A stretch of DNA of 63,320 nt from Glomus cerebriforme. Lineage: Eukaryota; Glomeromycota; Glomeromycetes; Glomerales; Glomeraceae. Below are positions 36,728 through 49,410 of this stretch, piece by piece. Within the stretch, counting starts at the first letter, position 1, and every line of letters starts with the position of its first letter. The position numbers and the translations under genes are program-made. The notes under the pieces are model-generated. The model worked only from the letters and a program-made list of their open reading frames with translations, was not told where the DNA came from and made no database searches. Location of the stretch: positions 70,762 through 134,081 of the forward strand of contig QKYT01000283.1 in assembly GCA_003550305.1 (NCBI GenBank), given 5' to 3'.

Positions 36728-38095
36728 AAAAAAATTATTTTATCCAACTATAATATTAACACTTAATTTATTATATACTTTTTTATTTATTCTCAAGAAA
36801 AATAAGATAAAATATACAGTTTAAAGAAATTAAACCTTTAAAAAATATTAATTAAAAAAAACTAAGATTTTGAATTTTTAACATTTTTTTTTTATTATAC
36901 TAAGATTTTTAATCTTTTCAATAAATAAAAAAAACTAATAATTATTTTTATTTTTATTTTTATCTTTATTTTTATATTAGCAAGAACTATCTACACATAC
37001 ATCTAATATTAAGGGACATAAAAGTTCCTATTGGGATCAGATTATGATGTTAGATAAACTCAACTAGAAAATGAAACTATATTTGTCGGGGAAATGATTG
37101 TCGGGGAAATGACCCAGACCCATATTACATAATTTTATTCAATTCACTTCTTTTTTTCTTGTTTTTTATAATGACCTCTAAATAAATTGTTTCTAACTGA
37201 AGTGTTGCATCACTTTCCAACTGAAGCCCTTTATTCCTAAATTACTAAATTATTTTCTGGAGACCAGATTTCTTATTTAATTTTGCAGAGACATTAAAAT
37301 TAGCGTTAAAGAACGAATAAGTTCATACTTTTTGCGTAATTGGCCGTTATTAGACAAATAATTAAAGCATTATTACTAAATAAAGTTGTTTTTTATTAAA
37401 ACCTTCTGTTGAACAAAAGCAAAAGATTAATTAATATAACGTTCGAATTTTTATGGGATAGGTTGCCTTGATCAAATAATAAACGAACCATAATAACCAG
37501 CTAATTAATCAGTTAATATATAAACTTTATAACTGTTTTTTGTTTAGAAACTTATTTGTCTCTATCTATTTGATTATTTAATAATCCGCCGCGATCCCGC
37601 CCTTAAAATTTCGCGTTTTATAAAGTTTTATCATACGATTATATAATTGCTGTGCCACAACAATATTTCAAAATAAATTCGGGTTACTTTGTCATAGTGT
37701 ATGTGGACTTTCATGGTACGTATTCCATAAATCCTGAGCATCCTTAATCTAGGGTGGGGTTGGTGTACTATTAAATTTATTGGTCAGATCTGTTTTGTGT
37801 CATGATGTTTTTTGTGAAGAATAAAATAAAAAATTTTTCTGATATTTTTCGCAAGGAAACAACTGAAAATAAATATTTATCTAAGAAAATAAGCAAAGGA
37901 ACATTTATTTAGAATAATTCTTTTTTTTTTCATTTCATAAATTTATTGAATATATTATTTATTATTTTAAAAATTATTTAATGTAAATAAACGTTTCTTT
38001 AATTTAAGAAAGATAGTCTAAACAAAAGCTAACAAATCTATGTAAGCTTCTCTATAAACTGTCGCAAGTACAAAAGATCTTTCTTTAAGTTGAAC

Positions 38096-38191
38096 TAGTG
38101 TTACAATCCGAGAATATCCTCCATCCGTCTATCCGTATCCGCGGATGACGGACCATGTATCCGGGTGGCGGATAGACGGATTGCATCACTA
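38096..38191. mobile_element. Short hAT-type MITE
   Basis: 96 bases with terminal inverted repeats TAGTGTTACAATCCG / TAGTGATGCAATCCG (13 of 15 match). Flanks AGTTGAAC (38088-38095) and AGTTTAAC (38192-38199) form an 8-base duplication with one mismatch. The interior has ATCCG/CGGAT motifs like the element at 5451. It appears older or shortened. Confidence 0.7.
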
Positions 38192-39376
38192 AGTTTAACA
38201 GTTAAACAATATATTCTAAATACTTCTTCCCTAGTAGTTTAAAATTATAAAAAAAGAAATAGGACAAAATCTGCAACAAATGGAGTGAAAAAAAAAAAAT
38301 TGAAAAAATGCGAAAAAACAATTATCTGCTTATTATATATCAAATCTCAAAATACATCCCAGTTTAGGATCCTCACCTTAGGTTAAGGATGCTCGTAAAT
38401 CTTACATGTCAGTATATCCCGCTCGTATTTGAACTTTGAACATCCCGCGTGTACGAATTGAAATTTCCTATAATAAATGATTGTTCTAAATTTATTTTTG
38501 TAAATCATAAAATATTTTTTTTGTATCTAAATGGTATATTTTATGGACATTTGGATGTTTTCGATTGTTAGTTTTATTATTTGGGAAGAATTTTTTTAAA
38601 TATTTAATTAAGATTAATTAATCGATTAATCCAACTTCTAAGCTAATATATTAATAAAGATACTTTAAACAGGATAATACTAAGTTTATCAATAGCTAGA
38701 CATATAAAAATTTATTTTTTAATTCAAAATAAATAAATTTTCAATCTTTTCTATTCTTAAAAATTCCACCTCAAAGTTAATGACTTGTTCAAGTTTTTGC
38801 ATTAAAAAATTTATTTATAATATACTTTATTATTTCATAGATATACTGCAACTATTCAACAAGTTCGCATTTTAAATCATACAATTATAAACTTTAATGT
38901 AAAAAGTTTCAAATAACGTACCTTTATACCTTATTACAAAATAACTACTCGTAAATTGAACATCTTCATTATCATTATTTTCGATTAATCTAAATATGAT
39001 CCATTAACGATCACTTTGTAAATAATTCATGAAATCCAATATATGTATTGATTAGAGTTTGTAAAACCAAAAGAACCTCATTAAATCCGCATTAATTCAA
39101 GCAAAAATTGACTAAATATAAGCTCAAAATTTCCTGAGCAATATATAAATAATTTACCGTCATTATAAAAATATTACAGATGAAAAATTGCCGGTATTAA
39201 TGATATCAAATTGAAGCTCAAGTAAAGTACATATGCGACAATTTGATTTTAAAATAAGAGCATTACGAATGACACACTCGTACACTAATTTGTTAATTTT
39301 GTAATAATAAAAGTATATGTTGCGCATCGGTTCCATTAAATTACAGTAGCTGACGAACATTACATTAAGATAAATT

Positions 39377-39502
39377 TCGTGCCTCAGATCGATTCTTAGA
39401 TCTTATCTCAGATCACGAAGTTTATAATTTGCCTTAAAAAATTTTGGCCTCACGCACTTCTGAAGTAAGATGTTTGATCTGAGACACGATAAATGCCAAA
39501 TT
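39377..39502. repeat. Small imperfect inverted repeat, MITE candidate
   Basis: Left end TTTCGTGCCTCAGATC and right end, read in complement, TATCGTGTCTCAGATC. About 125 bases in all, with further short matches inside (ATCTTA). I could not define a target-site duplication. Confidence 0.4.
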
Positions 39503-41214
39503 GTCAGATCAATTGTATTCATATTCGATAAAATTGCCTCATTTAACAATGTATTTATAATTGCATATATTTCAGATGAAACTTACAACAAATAATTTTT
39601 AAAAGTTATTTGATCAGTTTTTCATATGAAGTACAGCATAAATTACAATATTTCATAAATATTTATATAATTGAAATAATATTCCTTTTGCTAAATTTTG
39701 TCTTGGTTAATTTTTATGACATATTTTATTTATTTTGCTATGCTTGTTAAAGTGTATGGTATTTACATTTTTTTGTGATGTAGTTTATTTACCCTAATTT
39801 GTTTTTTTTGACATATTTAATTTTTTTATAAATTTTTTTATAAATATTTTTTAGGGAATAAATTAAAATGGTTTTATATTTAATTTATAAAAAAAAAAAA
39901 ACTGCTATTTTATCGGGCTTATTTCAGATTTCGTAACATAGTTTTTATAAATTATAATTATATCCTACAGCCTATTTTAAACCTTTTTTCCAAGTAATTC
40001 GAATAACAAAAAGTAGTATGCATGAAAACTCTTTCGTAGCTGATTGCAAAATTGTGCGATCACATGATTTTTCAGTTGAGTAAAATTTTCTACAAAAATT
40101 ATGAGTAAGTAACAAATAAATCACGCGACTGTGTACAATTTTTATGTATGAATTAAATTTATTTGCTGTTATATTATTTAACTACCAAATTACAAATATA
40201 AAATTTTCAAACGAAAAATCATAGCTGGCCGCACAATAGTCGCACAATTTTGTAATCAGTTGTAAAAAAATATAATTTTCTGTTTGGTCATTATCTGTTA
40301 ATGGTCAATTGTTACTTTTTTTATTTTTAAATATTACGTAAACATCATGTTCAATAATCATTATTTCTTTATTAACTACGATATTTTTTTGCAAACTTAT
40401 TTTTTAAACGGAACTTTTAATTTAGGTCGTTTATAATTATGAATTTTGTGCCCATTCTTATTCCTTTGATTAAACATAAGAATCGTGCCACAATATTAAA
40501 AAATAATCTAAATAAACAAATTTAACTAGCTTTACTTATTTAGATAGCTTATAAATTTATATATTGCAATAAAATACTCACAGTAAATAGTATCAATCTT
40601 TCAGAATTTTTAAAAAATATTGTCAGTCAAATATAATTTTTTATTAAAATATACGCTTATTTTTGCAATTTGATATTATTATATGGTTAATGATCTATTA
40701 CGTCACCAACTTTTGTTATAGTATAATTTAATATTAAAATAAAAATCCAGTATTTTTGCAAGGAAAGTTTCATATTATTAAGTGCTTATGGCTTTCAAAT
40801 TCCTTTGTTGGCTTTCATATTTAATAGAATTTCTATACTGATCATATTTTTTAAAACATGAGTATAATCTCAACATTCTTTTAATAAATGGACAAGAGCT
40901 TAGATTAAATATTATTGAAGATTAAGGTAAATTCTAAAATTGTAAATGACTTAATCGTTTCAAATAAGATTTATTACTTAAATTGAAATCAGGAATTTCA
41001 AATTAAAGTATCTGAATATTAATTTCAGATAAAGTTTGAATTTCAGATACAAAGTTATCCGAAATTAGATAACTGAATTTTAAATTCAGATGAAAATCAA
41101 TTTTTGCAACATCAGAGTTTTATTAATGTTTTGTTATCTTTTATTTACTGGAATTATCATAGGGAATTAACAAGATCAACTTATACAAATTGTTAACTAC
41201 AATTTTTGAAATAA

Positions 41215-43103
41215 TTAATCATCAATTAAACAATCCAAACACTCTGAGTTTCTTTGATCTAAAATTCCAGTAAGTAAGCGACTTGAATACCATGCTTGTG
41301 GATGAAATTGTATAATAGAAGTATCTGCTTGTTCTTGTGCTAAAGCTTTATTGGCTTCTACAAATTCATACATATCATTTCTGAATTGGCTACCAATATT
41401 ACTACTAACTTTTAGAATAATTTCTCCTTCTTCACTATTTAATTCATAATATTCATTAATACATTTAAGCCATTGAGATATAATATTTTCAAGTTCTACT
41501 ATAGTTGGTCTTTTAAAAGGATCTGGATCCCAACATTTTTCCATCAAATTTACATAACATTTTGGGGTATTTTTTACAATTTCAGGACGTTTTCCTTCAC
41601 AAATGTTTAAACTAAGTTGATGATCATGTGCTTTATTATTAAATGGAGGAACACCTGATGTAAATTCCCACATTATCATCGAAAAACTATAGATATCACT
41701 TGCTGGGGTATAAGGTTTGGTTCTTAATATTTCGGGCGCCATATAAGGCAAAACTCCATATCTTCTATCCATAGGATCTTGTAAGTCATTAATATATTTA
41801 CTCGATCCTAGATCAATAATATATGCTTCATTATAATTATCTGACATTAAAATATTACCATCATGAAGATCACAATGAACAAGATTTAATTCATGTATTA
41901 TTTTGAGCCCTAAAATAATATTTTTTAATAATTGTAATTTGTATTGCCATTTAAATTTAACTATAGTAGGTAACAACTTTCTTAAACTTCCTTTTTTTGC
42001 ATAACTCATTACTATCATGTAATTTAAAGTATCCGGATCCTGGGTAATTCCAAAGAATTGAATAAATTTTGAAAATGATTTTTTCTGACAATTGTAATGA
42101 TATTTCCACTATATGAATAATTAAATTTAAATTATTAATTTTAAATAAAAAAGAATAAAAAAAAACTGAATTATATAAAATTTTACCTCATTTAAAAATT
42201 TATTATTTAGACTTGATGAATTATTAAGATTTTTAAGAATAACTTCATAACCTATTTGAGAATTCCATCTATTCCATTCTTGTCTATCAAAATTCCAACT
42301 ATCAATAGGTCCATCTAACCAAATAGCCTTATAAATTGTACTAAATCCTCCTTTATCATAATAATTAATATTTTTCAATCTATTATAAGGTATCCATTCT
42401 AAAACTTCATAACTATTTTTAGCATTAAGTTGTGCTTCTTGGATAAATATATCTATAAATTTATTTTTACTGGTCCACTTTGAAAAATCTAGACGAAATC
42501 GTTTAGAATTACATTGTTGACACCAATGGTAATCAACATCTGGCTGTTTGCATTCTTTACATGATCCATTATTAATATTGAAATTTTTGTTGTTATTTTC
42601 TGTTGCTTTTTGATACCAATAAAAGGCTTTTTCTAAATCCTTTTCTGTTCCTTCACAATAGTAATAACATTTGGTTAAATTATTCATTGCATCTTTATTA
42701 CCATTTTCTGCTGCTTTTTGAAACCAATAAAAAGCTTTTTCTAAATTCTTTTCTGTTCCAAAACCATTTTCATAGCATATTGCTAAATTAAATTGTGCTT
42801 TAATGTGATCCATTTCTGCTGCCTTTTGATACCAAAACAATGCTTTTTCTAAATTCTTTTCTGTTACAAAACCATTGTAATAATATATAGCTAAATTATT
42901 CATTGCAATTTTATCATAATTTTCTGCGGCCTTTTGATACCAATAAAAGGCTTTTTCCAAATTTCTTTCTGTACCACTAGCATTTTCATAACATAAGGCT
43001 AAATTATTCATTGCAACTTTATCACCATTTTCTGCTGCTTTTTGATACCAAAAAAAAGCTACTTCTAAATTTTTTTCTGTTCCTTCACCATTGTAATAAC
43101 ATA
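41215..43103 (-). CDS. Sel1 repeats, Cys motif and protein kinase (5' end in gap)
   Basis: Minus-strand exons: from the gap edge at 43103 to 42188, then 42108 to 41215. The visible protein starts inside a Sel1 repeat. It has about five 36-residue Sel1 units, a Cys motif CxxC..CxxC (CKECKQ, WCQQC), and then a kinase with a YDKGGFSTIYKA loop, VILK, HCDLHDGN, a DLG version of the DFG motif, MAPE and CWDPDPFKRP, so it is probably active. The C-terminus (SRLLTGILDQRNSECLDCLIDD region) is typical of a large kinase family in this lineage. The Sel1 units are of the same type as those upstream of the gap, so this may be the C-terminus of the gene starting at 49038. Against that, the two sides of the gap are in different frames at the stated gap length of 750, which is a round figure. 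A separate Sel1-kinase gene is the alternative. Confidence 0.75.
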
Positions 43104-43853
43104 NNNNNNNNNNNNNNNNNNNNNNNNNNNNNNNNNNNNNNNNNNNNNNNNNNNNNNNNNNNNNNNNNNNNNNNNNNNNNNNNNNNNNNNNNNNNNNNNN
43201 NNNNNNNNNNNNNNNNNNNNNNNNNNNNNNNNNNNNNNNNNNNNNNNNNNNNNNNNNNNNNNNNNNNNNNNNNNNNNNNNNNNNNNNNNNNNNNNNNNNN
43301 NNNNNNNNNNNNNNNNNNNNNNNNNNNNNNNNNNNNNNNNNNNNNNNNNNNNNNNNNNNNNNNNNNNNNNNNNNNNNNNNNNNNNNNNNNNNNNNNNNNN
43401 NNNNNNNNNNNNNNNNNNNNNNNNNNNNNNNNNNNNNNNNNNNNNNNNNNNNNNNNNNNNNNNNNNNNNNNNNNNNNNNNNNNNNNNNNNNNNNNNNNNN
43501 NNNNNNNNNNNNNNNNNNNNNNNNNNNNNNNNNNNNNNNNNNNNNNNNNNNNNNNNNNNNNNNNNNNNNNNNNNNNNNNNNNNNNNNNNNNNNNNNNNNN
43601 NNNNNNNNNNNNNNNNNNNNNNNNNNNNNNNNNNNNNNNNNNNNNNNNNNNNNNNNNNNNNNNNNNNNNNNNNNNNNNNNNNNNNNNNNNNNNNNNNNNN
43701 NNNNNNNNNNNNNNNNNNNNNNNNNNNNNNNNNNNNNNNNNNNNNNNNNNNNNNNNNNNNNNNNNNNNNNNNNNNNNNNNNNNNNNNNNNNNNNNNNNNN
43801 NNNNNNNNNNNNNNNNNNNNNNNNNNNNNNNNNNNNNNNNNNNNNNNNNNNNN
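43104..43853. other. Assembly gap (750 N) inside a Sel1 repeat array
   Basis: Undetermined bases lie between two blocks of 108-base Sel1-coding repeats. Near-identical tandem repeats are a common cause of such gaps. The round length suggests an estimate. Roughly seven repeat units would fit. Confidence 0.97.
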
Positions 43854-46800
43854 CTTTTCTGTTACAAAACCATTTTGATAGCAAATTGCTAAATTATACA
43901 TTGCATCTTTATTACCATTTTCTGCTGCTTTTTGAAATGAATAAAAGGTTTTATCTAAATTCTTCTCTATTTCTTTATCATTTTCATAGTATACAGCTAA
44001 ATTATTCATTGCATTTTCATTATCATTTTCTACTTCTTTTTGATACCAATAAAAAATTTCTTTTGAGTGCTTTTCTGTTTCTTCAGAATTATCATAATAT
44101 AAAATTATATTATCAATTACAAATTCATCATCATTATCTGCTGCTTTTTGATACCAATAAAAAGCTTTTTCTAAATGCATCTCTGTTTTTTCATCATTTT
44201 TATAATATAAAGCTAAACTATTCATTGCATCTATACTACCTTTTTTTGCTGCTTTCTGGAACCAATAAAAGGCTTTTTCCAAATCCTTTGTAGTTCCTTC
44301 ACCATTTTTGTAGCATATAGCTAAATTATTCATTGCATTTTCATCATCATTTTCTGCTGCTTTTTGATACCAATAAAATGCTTTTTCTAAATTATTTTCT
44401 GTTCCTTCACCATTGTAATAGCATAAGGCTAAATTATATATTGCAATTTTATTACCACTTTCTGTTGCTTTCTGAAACCAATAAAAGGCTTTTTCTAAAT
44501 TCTTTAAAGTTCCTTCACCATTTTTGTAGTACATAGCTAAATTATTCATAGCATTTTTATCACCACTTTCTGCTGCTTTTTGACACCAATAAAAAGCTTT
44601 TTTTAAATTATTTTCTGCTCCTTTACTATCCTTATAATATATGGATAAATTATACATTGAAGTTTTTTTACCATATTCTGCAGCTTTTTGATACCAATAT
44701 AAGGCTTTTTCAGAATTCTTCTCTGTTCCATTTCCATCATAATAACATTTGGCTAATTTATTCATTGAAATTTCACTACCATTATTTGCTGCTTCATGAT
44801 GCCAGTAAAAGGCTTTTTCTAAATTTTTTTCTATTCCTTCACCATTATTGTAGCACATAGCTAAATTATACATTGCAATTTCATTTCCATTTTTTGCTGC
44901 TTTTTGATACCAATAAAAGGCTTTTTCCAAATTTTTTTCTGTTCCTACACCATTGTAATAGCATACAGCTAAATTAAGTTGTGCTTTAATATAATTAATT
45001 TCTGCTGCTTTTTGATACCAATAAACAGCCTTTCCTAAACATTTTTCTATTCCTTTACCAATATGATAACATATAGCTAAACTATTCATTGCAATTTTAT
45101 TGCCATTTTCTGCTGCTTTTTGATACCAATAAAAGGCTTTTTCTAGATTCTTTTTTATTCCTTTACCATTTTCATAGCATATAGCTAAACTATTCATTGC
45201 ATATATGTTACCTTTTTCTGCTGCTTTTTGAAACCAATAAAAGGCTTTTTCCAAATTTTTTTCAGTTCCTTTACCATTGTAATAACATACAGCTAAATCA
45301 AATTGTGCTTTGATATGACCAATTTCTGCTGCTTTTTGATGCCAATTAAAAGCCTTTTCTAAATTTTTTTCCGTTCCTTTACCATTAGAATAATATATGG
45401 CTAAACTATTCATTGCATCTTTATAACCATTTTCTGCTGCTTCTTGATACCAATAAAAAGCTTTTTCTAAATTCCTCTCTGTTTTTTCACCATTTTCATA
45501 TAATAACGCAAGATTATATTGTGCATCAATATTATTACTTTCTGCTGCCTTTTGTAACCAACAGATTGCTTTTTCTAAATCTTTTTCTCTATTTTCATAA
45601 TAATATTCTAACTTATTTTGTGCATTATTACATTCTTGTTCAGCTGGTATATTATGTTTATTTTCTTTAGTTAAAATGTATCCAATTACATCTAAAGGAT
45701 ATACTTCTTTTTTATGATCAATCTTTAAATCTTTATAATCCATAGATATAACGCAAATATGCAATTCTATACCAATAGCTGTTAAAGAATCATGCTGACA
45801 ATTAGAATCATTTGAACTAGATTCATTATAAGTTGATTTGATTATTTGAACATCAATAAACTCATCCTTCCATTTGACTAACTTAATTATATTATTTGGT
45901 TCATAATTTGCTGATAGATCATATGCATGGACAGCAAACATATTTCCTTTATATCCTTCAGATAATGGAAAAGGAATTTTAATGCTAATATAGTTTAACT
46001 CATCAGATTGTAATGTGATATGATCTTTAATACAATTGACTTGAATTTCTCGATTCTTTGGACTTAAAACTGACAATTTCGTGGGATTTCCAATAATCAT
46101 CCATAAAACATAACATGTCGTTATATCAATACTCGTTTCTTCCAATTTTTTTATTATTGCATAAAATCCATTATGATCATATAATCCAAAATTAACATAA
46201 ATTTCTTTCAATTTTGTGTTATTTCCTGAAATGATTGATCCAAATACTTCATAATCTTCATCTTCCAATGACGTTTCTAAATTTATATATTTATAATACT
46301 CCACATTACTATTATTTAAATCTCCCAAATCAGTAATTCCTGTCATTATAATTTTAAAATCATCTTTTAATATATTATTTATTTTTCTCTGTTGTTCCTC
46401 TTCGAGGATTTTGTAAAGAGGATCGACGTCATCAAATTCAATAAGCTCCAAATGATTATTTGTGTTTTGAATCCAATTAGGTAAATTATTTTTTTCGATA
46501 ATTCTTCCTTTTTGTGTTAAAAAATATGAAATATTTAAATTATCTAAATACGGTTTTAAAGAATCAAATATTGGTGATTTTAAATTAATATTATCAATAT
46601 TAGATAAAGAAAGATTTGATAAAACATTTTTAAGAGACCTTCCTAATATAAATCTCTGTGGAAGCAAATGGCCATATTCATTAAATACATCTCGTAAAGC
46701 TTTTAATGGCAACATACTATTAAGTGCATTTTCTATATCATTTTCAAATTCTTTTGTAGGTTTTATACTGTTTTTATTTAAAAAAATTTCATATTGCTCG

Positions 46801-49038
46801 CATTGAATTATAATATGCTTAAAACCTTCATAATTTTTAGCATTGCTTTCAATAAATGGAAGAGCTTTTAAATTTTCAATTGTATAAATGTTATTAGATA
46901 TTAAAGTAAATTCAAATTTTGTTAATGGTTTAATCATTTTCAACGAAGATTTATTACTTGAATTAACTTTAGGAATTTCAATAATATTAATAGGAATTTT
47001 CTTGCTAAGTTCTATTTCGTCACTTTCATTAACTATTAATCCCCGAAAAAGATTGAAATCTCTGGTCCAACTCATCAGATTATCGTTCACCGCATCTCCA
47101 ACCCACTCTTCCAAACATAACTTCTCTTTAAAATTAGTAATTCCACATAGTTTTTCGTTAAAAGCTTCAAGGTGATCATTATCTATCAATGATGTACTAT
47201 ATTTTAATTGAGAAATGGGAATAGGATTAATATAAGAAATTATATCAACCATTTTCTTTTGATATAAATTATTCATCCATGCGGCTAATTTTTCATGAGT
47301 ATTTAACTTTTCTCCACCCAATGTTTCTATCCTTGGTAAAAGATTCAAGGTGTATAAATTGCTGAATTGAATTTCTGTAGAATATTTGGCGGAATTATAT
47401 GTACAGAATAAATAAAACTTTAAAATATCTTTTTGTGTTGGAGTGGCCAAATTAAAATCTTTGATAAATAATTGACCGCCGGCTAAAAATTTTCTTGCAA
47501 AAAAATCACCATATAAATCACATAATTTCTTTTCATCATCTGAATACTTTAAAAAAGATTCTAACAAATTAGCATTATAAATGATTTCAACAACTGGAAA
47601 ATTAATACATGTATCTAAAGTGTTGTCACCATTCCTTTCAGAATTAATACACGTGTATACTATAGGTTGTCCTTTGTACAAATTCAATTTTAATTCACCA
47701 TCTTCAACAGCAACTGCTTGCATACTCGGTCGTATATTATACTCAGTTAAAATTAAACCATGATTCAATTTAAATTGACTAATGATTTGTTGCGTTGTTA
47801 ATGAACTTTTAAATATTTCCAGAGTATTTGTTTCTGTATATGATGGTGATTTATTATCATCAGAAGTCGAAGAAAAACTTTTATCATATGCTTCTACTTG
47901 ATTATTAAGTTGTTCATTAGTATCGAATTGTAATTTAAATTGAGATAAAATTTCGTGAACCTCGTTAATTTCAGGCCTTAGGCTTGGATCATCTTGCCAG
48001 CATTTTTGGTAAAGACGTAGATATTCCAAAGGTGTATTTTCAACTGGATCCTCTCTTTCTCCATTTAAAAGATTTTTTTCTATTTGAGCTAAATCAAATG
48101 CTTCTTGCATGTAATTAGAAAATGGAGGACGTCCGCTTGACAATTCCCATAAAAGAACCCCTAAGCTATAAATATCGGACTTCATATCTTGCTCGTAACT
48201 TGAATTGTGAAGATACTGTGGCTCAACATAAGCTATATTTTCAAAAGTAACATCTGTTATTTGCCGGAATAATCTTAAATCCGTCATCATTACTATACCA
48301 TTTTTAATCAATACATTATGTCCAGACTTTACAACAAAAAAAAAAAATAAATAAAAATATAAAAATCGATATTAATTAAGACATTAATTAAATAACGAAA
48401 CCAAAAAATCAAATTAAAATTTTATTTACCAAATTCCCATGAATAACTCTTTCAGAATGTAAATGCATCAATCCACGAGTAATATCCAATGCCATTTGGA
48501 TTTTGTCATCCCATTTTAAAGTACTAAATTTGTTTTTTAAATAATCTCTTAAATTTCCATTGTTAGAATATTCCCATATTGAAAAATATTTCCCATACAA
48601 GCCTAATTATAAAAATATATACATCATTAGCATTAGCATAAAATGCAGTAAATTTTATTGAATATTCTATTCATCACATACCTTTCGTTAACCCGTGAAA
48701 ACGATTGATATTTGGATGATTAATATTACGAAAAGCTTTTACCTACATAGTAAAATAAAACTTAATATTTAATAATCTCTCCTAATAAGCCTAACAAGTA
48801 AAATCAATATTATTAATCATACCTTGTCAATAAATTCGTTAAAACAACTTTCAGTAATTTTTGAATTATTTAAATCTTTTAGTACAACAGTAATTTTTCG
48901 ACCTTCCCAATTAGCTTTTTTTAAAGTCCCATTGATTCTGTTGTCAATTTTTTCTAAATTGTTAAATTTACTATAATCAAAGCAATTAATATCTTCTCTA
49001 TTTGCCCTTTCATCAATCCATTCTTTCAAAAGTTTCAT
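43854..49038 (-). CDS. Pseudokinase, MACPF-like, Sel1 array protein (3' end in gap)
   Basis: Minus-strand exons are 49038-48823, 48742-48682, 48602-48430, and 48326 into the gap at 43854; exons 2 and 3 have exactly the same lengths (61 and 173) as in the gene at 56715. The kinase fold (1 to about 290) lacks a glycine loop (KIDNRINGTLKKA), has HGNL for HRDL and DLR for DFG, so it is a predicted pseudokinase, though VVLK keeps its Lys. The unnamed module follows, then the MACPF-like core with YGHLLPQRFILG near residue 700, an NWIQNTNNHLELIEF block, the beta-rich domain to about 1030, and at least 17 Sel1 repeats of 36 residues. It is transcribed divergently from the stand-alone MACPF-like gene at 49411, 372 bases away. 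It may continue through the gap into the kinase ending at 41215, which would make one protein of well over 2,000 residues. Confidence 0.83.
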
Positions 49039-49410
49039 TTTGAAAATTTTGAAATAAGAATAAGAATATTTATTTGTAGTTGATACAAAAAACGTGATTT
49101 ATAATTTTCTATTTTTGGGAAACAAGAAGTCTCAGATGACAAAAATAATCATGTAGTTCTTTCCTTTTTGTGATAATTCCAGCCAGAATTACAATGCCGC
49201 TCTGAAGATCCGAGTATCTACCTATTTTACTGTTATTAAACACCCCCCGTAGATATTTATACTTGGCCTGCATTAAAGATGCGTTAGGCCGGCATTATAT
49301 TCGAAAAGGGGGGTACTTAATAACGAGATAATATTTATTATATATTTATTTGTGTAATCAAACCTTTTATATAAAGTAACATTTAAAAAAAAACGCCCTT
49401 AATTTTAAAA
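49039..49410. promoter_or_regulatory. Shared divergent promoter region, cassette 2
   Basis: 372 bases between opposed start codons. It carries TTCTATTTTTGGG followed by ACAAGA at 49107-49126 and AAACGCCCTTAA at 49391-49402, just before the plus-strand ATG. Both recur in the equivalent spacers near 56.8-57.06 kb and 62.9-63.18 kb. A CCGCTCTGAA / CCGGCTCTGAA block is also shared with the 63 kb spacer. The first motif lies nearer the minus-strand gene, the second next to the plus-strand gene. Confidence 0.6.
49232..49324. mobile_element. Palindromic MITE-like insertion in the divergent promoter
   Basis: A 93-base sequence with inverted ends GTTATTAAACACCCCCC / GTTATTAAGTACCCCCC (15 of 17 match) and an inner palindrome around GGCCT..AGGCC. 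No equivalent is present in the spacers at 56.7 or 62.9 kb, which is consistent with insertion after the cassettes duplicated. The target-site duplication is unclear. Confidence 0.55.

Larger units (their letters stand above)
36493..41214. other. Repeat-bearing gene-free region
   Basis: No gene is supported over 4.7 kb. It contains the minisatellite at 36598, a hAT MITE at 38096, and an inverted repeat near 39377-39500 whose two ends both carry CGTG[CT]CTCAGATC. The rest is AT-rich with poly-A and poly-T tracts. Confidence 0.5.

Noticed and set aside
43886..45670. Several plus-strand open frames opposite the Sel1 array
   Set aside because: Repetitive Phe/Leu/His-rich frames that mirror the 108-base Sel1 repeats on the minus strand; shadows of the real gene.
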